A stretch of DNA of 64,000 bases from Streptomyces filamentosus (GTDB lineage: Bacteria; Actinomycetota; Actinomycetes; Streptomycetales; Streptomycetaceae): positions 834,501 to 898,500 of the forward strand of contig NZ_BNBE01000003.1 of NCBI RefSeq assembly GCF_014654895.1. Reading direction: 5' to 3'. Both the position numbers and the translations under genes were made by a program. This document shows positions 58,007 to 64,000 of this stretch, in pieces. Each line of letters begins with the position of its first letter. Position 1 is the stretch's first letter. Under the pieces are notes generated by a model. The model worked only from the letters and a program-made list of their open reading frames with translations, did no database searches and had not been told where the DNA came from.

Positions 58007-58801
58007 ATGACCACCGAAGAGACCGCAGGGACCGTCTGCCGCCGCCTCGTCGGCCGCACCGCCGTCATCACCGGCGCCGGCAGCGGCATCGGACTCGCCA
58101 CCGCCCACCGCCTCGCCTCCGAAGGAGCGAACGTCGTCTGCGGCGACATCGACGAGGAGGCCGGGAAGGCCGCCGCCGAAGCCGTCGGCGGCACCTTCGC
58201 CAAGGTCGACGTCACCGACCCCGAGGAGGTCGAGGCGCTCTTCCGCACCGCCTTCGAGACCTACGGCTCCGTCGACGTCGCCTTCAACAACGCCGGCATC
58301 TCCCCGCCCGACGACGACTCCATCCTGGAGACCGGACTGGAGGCGTGGCGGCGCGTCCAGGACGTCAACCTCACCTCCGTCTACCTCTGCTGCAAGGCCG
58401 CCCTGCCGTACATGCGGCGCCAGGGCCGGGGCTCCATCATCAACACCGCCTCCTTCGTGGCGATCATGGGCGCGGCGACCAGCCAGATCTCGTACACCGC
58501 CTCCAAGGGCGGCGTCCTCGCCATGTCCCGCGAGCTCGGCGTCCAGTTCGCCCGCGAGGGCATCCGCGTCAACGCCCTCTGCCCCGGCCCGGTCGACACC
58601 CCGCTCCTGCGGGAGCTCTTCGCCGCGGACCCGGAGCGGGCCGCCCGCAGGCTCGTCCACATCCCCGTCGGCCGCTTCGCCCGCGCCGACGAGATCGCGG
58701 CGGCCGTCGCCTTCCTCGCCAGCGACGACTCTTCCTTCGTCAACGCCACCGACTTCCTCGTCGACGGCGGCATCTCCGGCGCCTACGTCACCCCGCTGTA
58801 G
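58007..58801 (+). CDS. Short-chain dehydrogenase/reductase of the glnA4 cluster
   Basis: A 264-residue NAD(P)-dependent oxidoreductase. The cofactor motif TGAGSGIG is at 22-29, NNAG near 94, and the catalytic Tyr163-x3-Lys167 (SYTASKG) with Ser149. The family is broad; in this operon it would oxidise the alcohol of gamma-glutamylethanolamide to the aldehyde for the preceding ALDH. ATG 58007 has GGAAGG upstream. It is the last gene of the operon and is convergent with the PLP enzyme gene, whose stop lies 16 nt further on. Confidence 0.92.
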   Translation: MTTEETAGTVCRRLVGRTAVITGAGSGIGLATAHRLASEGANVVCGDIDEEAGKAAAEAVGGTFAKVDVTDPEEVEALFRTAFETYGSVDVAFNNAGISPPDDDSILETGLEAWRRVQDVNLTSVYLCCKAALPYMRRQGRGSIINTASFVAIMGAATSQISYTASKGGVLAMSRELGVQFAREGIRVNALCPGPVDTPLLRELFAADPERAARRLVHIPVGRFARADEIAAAVAFLASDDSSFVNATDFLVDGGISGAYVTPL

Positions 58802-58816
58802 GGGGACCGGGGAGGC

Positions 58817-60019
58817 TCAGAGGAAGGTCCGCCCCTCGCCCCGGTAGGTGGGGACCGCGTCCACCACGCGGTCCCCCTCCACCAGGTGCAGCGTCTCGAA
58901 CCGCTCGCACAGCTCACCGGCCTTCGCGTGCCGGAACCACACCTTGTCGCCGATCCGCAGGTCGTCCGCGGGCGAGCCGAGCAGCGGCGTCTGCACCTCT
59001 CCGGGCCCCTCCCGGGGGTCGTAGCGCAGCCCCTCCGGGAGGTACGGGACGGGCAGCCGGTCCCGCCCGGCCGCGCCGGACGCCGGATAGCCGCCGCCGA
59101 GCACCGTGACGACCCCGACGCCGGGGCGCCGCACCACCGGCAGCGCGAAGAGCGCCGCGGGGCGCCCGCTGAAGGACGAGTAGTCGTCGAAGAGCCGCGG
59201 CACGTACAGCCCCGACCCGGCCGCGACCTCGGTGACCGCCGCCTCCGCGACCGTGTGCTGCACGCTGCCGGTGCCGCCGCCGTTGACGAACTCCAGGTCC
59301 GGCGCCACCGCCCGTACGGCTCCGGCCACCGCCGCCCGCCGTTCGGCCAGCTCCCGGCGGGCCACCGCCTGCATCGCCCGTACCGCCCGCGACCGCAGCG
59401 GCCGGCCGGCCACCGCGTCCCCGACCCCCGCCACGTGCCCCTCGTACGCCATCAGCCCCACCAGCCGGAACCCCGGCCGCCGGACCACCGACCGGGCCAG
59501 CTCCGCCAGCTGCGCGGGAGTCCGCAGCGGTGACCGCAGCGCCCCGATCCGCACCCGGCCGCCCAGCAGGCGCAGCGCCGTGTCCATCTCCAGGCAGACC
59601 CGCACCTCCTCGGTGCCGCCGGCCCGCGCCGCGTCGATCAGGTCCAGCTGCGCCACGTCGTCGACCGTCACCGTCACGGCGGCGGCGAGCTTCGGGTCCC
59701 GCGCCAGCTCCGCGTAGCCGCCCCGGTCGGCCGACGGATAGGCCAGCAGGACGTCCTCGAACCCGGCCCGCGCCAGCCACAGCGACTCGGCGAGCGTGAA
59801 GGACATGACCCCGGCGAAACCGTCCCGGGCCAGCACCCGCTCCAGGAGCGCCCGGCACCGCACCGACTTGCTCGCCACCCGCACCGGCTTCCCGCCGGCC
59901 CGCCGCACCAGATCGTCCGCGTTGGCGTCGAACGCCTCCAGGTCGACGATCGCCACGGGAGCGTCGAGGGCGGCGGTGGCCCGGTCGTACCGGGCCCGGT
60001 CGGCGGCACGGGGAGTCAT
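58817..60019 (-). CDS. Alanine-racemase-fold PLP enzyme (D-threonine aldolase / D-serine dehydratase-like)
   Basis: A 400-residue enzyme with an N-terminal TIM barrel typical of fold-III PLP enzymes. The probable Schiff-base Lys51 is in VRVASKSVRC. The C-terminal beta domain has VTVLGGGYPASG and KVWFRHAKAGELCERF, where the His and Cys may bind a metal, as in D-threonine aldolases and zinc D-serine dehydratases. The reaction on a D-amino acid or beta-hydroxy amino acid is inferred from family, not proven. ATG 60019 appears leaderless; a longer frame start at 60277 overlaps the divergent gene and is rejected. No regulator or partner is adjacent. Confidence 0.82.
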   Translation of the reverse strand: MTPRAADRARYDRATAALDAPVAIVDLEAFDANADDLVRRAGGKPVRVASKSVRCRALLERVLARDGFAGVMSFTLAESLWLARAGFEDVLLAYPSADRGGYAELARDPKLAAAVTVTVDDVAQLDLIDAARAGGTEEVRVCLEMDTALRLLGGRVRIGALRSPLRTPAQLAELARSVVRRPGFRLVGLMAYEGHVAGVGDAVAGRPLRSRAVRAMQAVARRELAERRAAVAGAVRAVAPDLEFVNGGGTGSVQHTVAEAAVTEVAAGSGLYVPRLFDDYSSFSGRPAALFALPVVRRPGVGVVTVLGGGYPASGAAGRDRLPVPYLPEGLRYDPREGPGEVQTPLLGSPADDLRIGDKVWFRHAKAGELCERFETLHLVEGDRVVDAVPTYRGEGRTFL

Positions 60020-60125
60020 GGCCCGAGCTTGCCAGACCGTCAGGGGGGCGGGTACCCCTGGGTTCCCGCACGGCGGGGAACAGCCCGTAGAGTGGCGGGC
60101 ATTGTCGGCGGGAGCAGGGGGCGGG

Positions 60126-61580
60126 ATGACCAGCGAGCAGAACCCCCGCACGCCCCGGGTCACCGAGACCCTCCCCCCTCCCGAGCCCCCCAGGTCCCCC
60201 GAGGACCCGGCCCCCCGGAACCCGCCCAGAAGCGCCCTCTCCACCCTCACCACCTCCCTCACCCCGCCCCCGGCCACCCCTCAGCCGTCCAAGCCCCCGG
60301 CCCCCCGCCGGGAGACGGCCCCCGCGCCCCTCCCGAAGACCCCGGCCCCGGCCCGGCCCGCGCCTCCGGCGTCGAAGCCGCAGGCCGCACCTGCCCCGCC
60401 GCGCCCGCAGGGCACCCCGGAGGCGACGGCTCCGGCGCCCCCGACTTCGCCGCCCCCGGCCGCCCCGGCGCCGCAGCGCCCCCCGGGCGCCCCGGCCGCG
60501 CAGACCCCGGCGGCCCCGCCGCGCCCGCGGACGGCCCCGCCCGCGTCTCCCGCCGCGCAGGCACCCGCCGCCCCGGCTCCGGCCGTCCCGGCCCGGCCTC
60601 AGCCGACCTCGGCCCCGCTCCCGGCCCCGGCCCCGCCGCGCCCGCGGACGGCACTGCCCCGGGGCTGGGCGGCGGATGCCGGGCCGGGACGAAAGAAGCC
60701 GTCAGGGCCCTCCGGGCCGGCCGTGGAGACGACCGCGCGACTGCGGCCCGTGCGGGTCCCGGCGTACGGGACGGCGGAGGAGACGCCGGTCGAGACGACG
60801 ACGCGACTGCGGCCGATACGGGAGCGGCGCCGTGGGAGGGCGCTGGCCGTGGGAGCGTGCCTCGTGCTCGGGACCGGACTCGTCGGGGGCGCTCTGGCCG
60901 GGATGTGGCTCGCCGCGTCCGGCGGCGGACGGCCCGCCGAACCCGCCGGGTACACCGTCGCCAAGGAGCTCTGGCACAACGCCCCGGTCGACACCCTCCT
61001 CCCGCGCACCCTCACCGCCCCCGAGGCCGGGCCCGGTCCCTCCGCCCGCACCTGGACCAGGGTCGTCGTCGCGCCCGACGCGCCCTGCACCACCGCGTCC
61101 CTCGCACCCCGGCTGCTCGCCGCCGTGGACCCCCTCGGCTGCGAACGCGTCCTGCGCGCCACCTACACCGACGCCACCGCCACCAGCGTCCTCACGGTCG
61201 GGCTCGTCTTCACCCGCGCCGACGTCACCGCGCAGCGCGCCCTCGGCGGCCGCGCACTGGCCGCCCGCCTCGGCCAGGACGTGCCGCCCGCGCTGGCCGG
61301 GCCCGGGACCGTCGCCGCCGGGTTCGGCCCCGCCCAGCGCACCGGCTGGTGGGCGACCGCCTCCACCGACCTCCCCGTCGTCGTCACGGCCGTCTCCGGC
61401 TTCGCCGACGGCCGGGCCGCCGACCGCGCGGTCCCCGCCGACCAGGCCATGAAGAAGGGCCGCGCCGACGCCGTCGCCCAGTCCGGCCTCGGCCACGAGG
61501 CCCTCGGCATCGCCGAGCGCCTGGAGAAGCAGCTCCGCACCACCGCCCGGACCGCGGCGAAGGAGCAGGAAGCCCGATGA
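60126..61580 (+). CDS. Proline-rich single-pass membrane protein (mycosin partner)
   Basis: A 484-residue protein of unknown function. Residues 1-195 are extremely Pro/Ala-rich and probably disordered in the cytoplasm. Two similar segments ETTARLRPVR and ETTTRLRPIR (about 200-230) precede one membrane helix (239-264, LAVGACLVLGTGLVGGALAGMWLAA). The extracellular part (about 265-484) is folded, with a Cys pair (APCTTA ... LGCERV) that could form a disulphide. ATG 60126 has GGGGGC upstream only. Its stop overlaps the start of the mycosin-like protease gene (ATGA), which implies coupled production. Confidence 0.75.
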   Translation: MTSEQNPRTPRVTETLPPPEPPRSPEDPAPRNPPRSALSTLTTSLTPPPATPQPSKPPAPRRETAPAPLPKTPAPARPAPPASKPQAAPAPPRPQGTPEATAPAPPTSPPPAAPAPQRPPGAPAAQTPAAPPRPRTAPPASPAAQAPAAPAPAVPARPQPTSAPLPAPAPPRPRTALPRGWAADAGPGRKKPSGPSGPAVETTARLRPVRVPAYGTAEETPVETTTRLRPIRERRRGRALAVGACLVLGTGLVGGALAGMWLAASGGGRPAEPAGYTVAKELWHNAPVDTLLPRTLTAPEAGPGPSARTWTRVVVAPDAPCTTASLAPRLLAAVDPLGCERVLRATYTDATATSVLTVGLVFTRADVTAQRALGGRALAARLGQDVPPALAGPGTVAAGFGPAQRTGWWATASTDLPVVVTAVSGFADGRAADRAVPADQAMKKGRADAVAQSGLGHEALGIAERLEKQLRTTARTAAKEQEAR

Positions 61581-62821
61581 CCCGCCCCCGTACCCCGGAC
61601 ACGACGGAGGGAACGGCCCCGGCCCGCTTCCGCACCCGCACCCGCTTCCGCCCCCGCCTCCGCGCCGCGGGCACCGCGCCCGCCGCCGTCCTCCTCGCCG
61701 CCGCCTTCGCCGTGCTGCCCGCCGCGCCCGCCCACGCCGACGCCATCCGCGACCGCCAGTGGGGCCTCGAAGCCCTCCGCACGGAGGAGGCGTGGCGGAC
61801 CACCAAGGGCGAGGGCGTCACCGTCGCCGTCCTCGACACCGGCGTGGACGCCGGCCACCCCGACCTCACCGGCTCCGTCCTGCCGGGCAAGGACCTCATC
61901 GGCTTCGGCGCCGCCGAGGGCGACCCCGCCTGGGCCCGGCACGGCACGGCGATGGCCGGCATCATCGCCGGGCACGGCCACGGCTGGGCCGACGACAGCG
62001 GCGTCCTCGGCATCGCCCCCGGCGCCCGCATCCTGCCCGTGCGGGTCATCCTCGAAGGCAAGGACAAGGCCCGCGACAAGGCCCGCAAGACCCGTGGCAC
62101 CGCCCTCGCCCAGGGCATCCGCTGGGCCGCCGACCACGGCGCAGACGTCATCAACCTCTCCCTCGGCGACGACTCGAAGTCCGCCCACCCCGACCCCGGC
62201 GAGGACGCCGCCGTCCAGTACGCCCTCGGCAAGGGCGTCGCCGTCGTCGCCTCCGCCGGCAACGGCGGCGAGAAGGGCGACCACATCTCCTACCCGGCCG
62301 CCTACCCCGGCGTCATCGCCGTCACCGCCGTCGACCGCTACGGCACCCGCGCCTCCTTCTCCACCCGCCGCTGGTACGCCACGGTCAGCGCCCCCGGCGT
62401 CGACATCGTCATCGCCGACCCCGACCGCAAGTACTACGAGGGCTGGGGCACGAGCGCCGCCGCCGCCTTCGTCTCCGGCGCCGTCGCCCTCATCCGCTCC
62501 GCCCACCCCGACCTGACCCCCGCGCAGATCAAGCGGCTCCTCGTCGACACCGCCCGGGACCGGCCCGAGGGCGGCCGGAGCGACGCCAAGGGGTACGGCA
62601 CGGTCGACCCGGCCGCGGCCATCGAGGCGGGCGCCGCGCTGAAGGGCGGCGACCCGAAGGACGCCACCGCCGGCTACCGCGGCCAGTACTTCGGCCCCGG
62701 CCCCCTCCCCGCCGCCGAGGAGAGCGGTGCGTCCGGGCTGCTCGCCCCCCTCGCCGGCGGCCTCGGCGCGCTCCTGCTGCTGGCCGCCGTGGCCCTGCAC
62801 CGGGCGGGCCGCGCCCGCTGA
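61577..62821 (+). CDS. Mycosin-like (S8) membrane-anchored subtilisin protease
   Basis: A 414-residue secreted serine protease. The signal peptide (residues about 25-54, ending AHA-DA) is followed by the catalytic triad Asp87 (VAVLDTGVD), His122 (RHGTAMAG) and Ser293 (GTSAAAAFVSG), with the oxyanion Asn in SAGNGG. A C-terminal membrane helix (about 386-407) and a short basic tail anchor it, exactly the layout of type VII secretion mycosins (MycP). No ESX core gene (EccB-E, WXG100) is visible in the window. It overlaps the preceding gene by 4 nt. Confidence 0.9.
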   Translation: MTRPRTPDTTEGTAPARFRTRTRFRPRLRAAGTAPAAVLLAAAFAVLPAAPAHADAIRDRQWGLEALRTEEAWRTTKGEGVTVAVLDTGVDAGHPDLTGSVLPGKDLIGFGAAEGDPAWARHGTAMAGIIAGHGHGWADDSGVLGIAPGARILPVRVILEGKDKARDKARKTRGTALAQGIRWAADHGADVINLSLGDDSKSAHPDPGEDAAVQYALGKGVAVVASAGNGGEKGDHISYPAAYPGVIAVTAVDRYGTRASFSTRRWYATVSAPGVDIVIADPDRKYYEGWGTSAAAAFVSGAVALIRSAHPDLTPAQIKRLLVDTARDRPEGGRSDAKGYGTVDPAAAIEAGAALKGGDPKDATAGYRGQYFGPGPLPAAEESGASGLLAPLAGGLGALLLLAAVALHRAGRAR

Positions 62822-62855
62822 CGCCCCGGCGGCGGGGACCGGACGCCCGGCCCGT

Positions 62856-62861
62856 TAGGCT
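62856..62861 (+). promoter_or_regulatory. -10 element of leaderless SseB gene
   Basis: TAGGCT ends 6 nt before the GTG start with no ribosome site; a leaderless message is likely. Confidence 0.45.
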
Positions 62862-62867
62862 CGGGGC

Positions 62868-63602
62868 GTGGAGCTCAAGAACATCCCGGACCCCGGTTTC
62901 TCCGACGACGACGGCACCGCGGACCCGGCGCTCGCCGCGGCCCTCGCGGCCTGGGCGGAGGACAGAACCGCCCACGGCCCCGTCCTGGAGGCGCTGCGCG
63001 GAGCCCGGCTCCTCGTCCCCGTCGTCGCCGTCCTCGGCGAGGTGGAGATCGACCCGGAGACGGGACTGAAGCAGGAGAAGACCAGCGACATGGCGGTGCC
63101 GACGCTCACCGCCGGCGACCGCCGCGGGCTGCCCGCCTTCACCTCGACCGCCTCGCTCGCCCGGTGGGACCCGGCCGCCCGGCCCGTCGCCGTCCCGCTC
63201 CACCAGGCGCTCGCCGCCCTCGTCCACGAGAAGGCCGACACCCTGGTCCTCGACATGGCCGGACCGGTGCCCTACCAGGTGAGCGGGTCCGCCCTGCTCG
63301 CCCTCGCCGAGGGCCGCACCAGCACCGACCCGCTCGACGACCCGGCCGTCCGGGACGCGGTCCGCGCCGCGGTCGCCGCCGAGCCCGCCGTGCTCCGCGC
63401 CCACCTGGGCCCCGGCACCGCCGACGGCACCCTCGCCCTGGTCCTCGCCGGGGACGCCGACCCGGCGGACGCCGCCCGGCGGGTGGCCTCCGCGCTGGCC
63501 TCCGACGAAACGCTGAGGGCCCGCCTGGTGCGGGGCCTCGACCTGGCGCTCCTGCCGGCCGCGGCCACCCCTCCGGGCGAGCCCTTCTACGTACGGGACT
63601 GA
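62868..63602 (+). CDS. SseB-family protein
   Basis: A 244-residue cytoplasmic protein of the SseB N-terminal domain family. The DPALAAALAAW start, LLVPVVAVLGEVEID, MAVPTLTAGDRRGLPAFTS and LDMAGPVPYQVSG segments belong to the domain, which has no settled enzymatic activity (in enterobacteria it was linked to serine sensitivity). The C-terminal half is helical and Ala-rich. The start GTG 62868 is supported by the -10 six nt upstream. It is convergent with the DUF1844 gene, with the 86-nt repeats between them. Confidence 0.85.
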   Translation: MELKNIPDPGFSDDDGTADPALAAALAAWAEDRTAHGPVLEALRGARLLVPVVAVLGEVEIDPETGLKQEKTSDMAVPTLTAGDRRGLPAFTSTASLARWDPAARPVAVPLHQALAALVHEKADTLVLDMAGPVPYQVSGSALLALAEGRTSTDPLDDPAVRDAVRAAVAAEPAVLRAHLGPGTADGTLALVLAGDADPADAARRVASALASDETLRARLVRGLDLALLPAAATPPGEPFYVRD

Positions 63603-63643
63603 CCTGCGGGCCCTCCGGCCTCGGGGTCCCGGCTCCCGGGCCC

Positions 63644-63835
63644 AGCCGTGGACGGCGCCTGTGGCCGTGGTCTTCCGGGGGCGACCCCCGTACCCCCGCG
63701 GCCCTCCGGGCCCTTCGCGGTCGGCCGTCAGCCGTGGACGGCGCCCGTGGCCGTGGTCTTCCGGGGGCGACCCCCGTACCCCCGCGGCCCTCCGGGCCCT
63801 TCGCGGCCGGCCGTCAGCCGTAGACGGCGCCCGTG
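63644..63835. repeat. 86-bp tandem duplication that includes the end of the DUF1844 gene
   Basis: Copy 1 (63644-63729) and copy 2 (63730-63815) are identical except for two bases. A third partial copy (from 63816) is the C-terminal coding end of the DUF1844 gene with its stop. Each copy also contains GGGGG-CGA-CCCCC, so the unit carries a hairpin. The period is exactly 86. Confidence 0.93.
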
Positions 63836-64000
63836 TACTTCTCGCCCGGGCCCTTGCCCGGCTCGTCGGGGACGACCGACGCCTCGCGGAAGGCGAGCTG
63901 GAGGGACTTCAGGCCGTCCCGCAGGGGGGCGGCGTGGAAGGACGAGATCTCCGTGGTGCTCGCGTCGAGCAGGCCGGCGAGGGCGTGGATCAGCTTGCGC
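63814..64000 (-). CDS. DUF1844-family protein (5' part beyond window)
   Basis: The last 61 codons of a minus-strand gene, ending at TGA 63814. The visible sequence RKLIHALAGLLDASTTEIS, then FHAAPLRDGLKSLQLAFREASVVPDEP and the end GEKYTGAVYG, resembles the actinobacterial DUF1844 protein that normally lies beside infC. It has no known function. Its last codons and stop are part of a tandem duplication downstream. Confidence 0.75.
   Translation of the reverse strand, partial: RKLIHALAGLLDASTTEISSFHAAPLRDGLKSLQLAFREASVVPDEPGKGPGEKYTGAVYG

Noticed and set aside
60019..60277. Longer 5' extension of the PLP enzyme (start at 60277)
   Set aside because: The extension overlaps the divergent membrane protein gene and its promoter and has no family-like sequence; ATG 60019 begins at the expected N-terminus.
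1..64000. tRNA, rRNA, CRISPR arrays, transposases or integrases
   Set aside because: No T-loop GTTCRA box in a cloverleaf context, no regularly spaced short repeats with unique spacers, and no transposase or integrase motifs were found on reading both strands by eye.

Overview
The window is high-G+C actinobacterial chromosome, almost certainly a Streptomyces. The evidence is the very high third-position G+C, many GTG starts, the Pup-proteasome locus, gylR-glpF-glpK next to metH, and gene order that matches what I remember of the S. coelicolor core from glpK down to the infC region. I see no phage, insertion sequence, CRISPR array, rRNA or tRNA.

Layout. 1-3.6 kb: the glycerol operon on the minus strand (gylR, glpF, glpK cut by the window edge). 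3.8-8.2 kb: metH and a HAD phosphatase. 8.8-12 kb: two tandem paralogous peptide-type binding lipoproteins without permeases. 12.1-13.7 kb: a RecB-type nuclease and an orphan NarL-type response regulator. 13.8-32.5 kb: a long conserved block with an M50 protease, TrmI, a ferredoxin, the Pup-proteasome system (arc, dop, pup, prcB, prcA, pafA), a LacI/MFS pair between prcA and pafA, two FKBP isomerases, pafB-pafC and tatA-tatC. 32.7-35.5 kb: a HelY-type helicase. 35.8-42.2 kb: accessory genes (P450, ADP-ribosylglycohydrolase, MerR and membrane protein, siderophore-interacting reductase with an iron box, 5'-3' exonuclease). 42.6-45.4 kb: a glycine betaine ABC transporter with permease and binding domains fused. 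45.7-53.5 kb: small regulator and transporter pairs (XRE-cupin, TDT/LysR, TetR/NCS1) and an amidohydrolase. 53.5-58.8 kb: a gamma-glutamyl (GlnA4-type) ethanolamine/amine catabolic cluster. 58.8-64 kb: a PLP aldolase-like enzyme, a proline-rich membrane protein, a mycosin-like protease, SseB and the end of a DUF1844 gene.

How the genes work together. Pup carries its conjugation-ready C-terminal Glu, PafA ligates it, ARC feeds the PrcBA core and Dop recycles it. PafB-PafC, encoded in the same block, are the known actinobacterial DNA-damage activators. The promoters of three repair-type genes in this window (RecB-type nuclease, HelY, 5'-3' exonuclease) carry a RecA-NDp-like motif with exact 8-nt spacing. 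This is the most interesting regulatory observation here.

Other notable items are two intergenic repeat arrays that look like duplicated gene 3' ends (after glnA4 and after DUF1844), a perfect 26-bp TTCG hairpin over a stop codon, a CATACCTT element shared by the glnA4 cluster promoters, and palindromes in most divergent intergenic regions. I see no clearly new multi-gene system; most of the block is conserved Streptomyces core.
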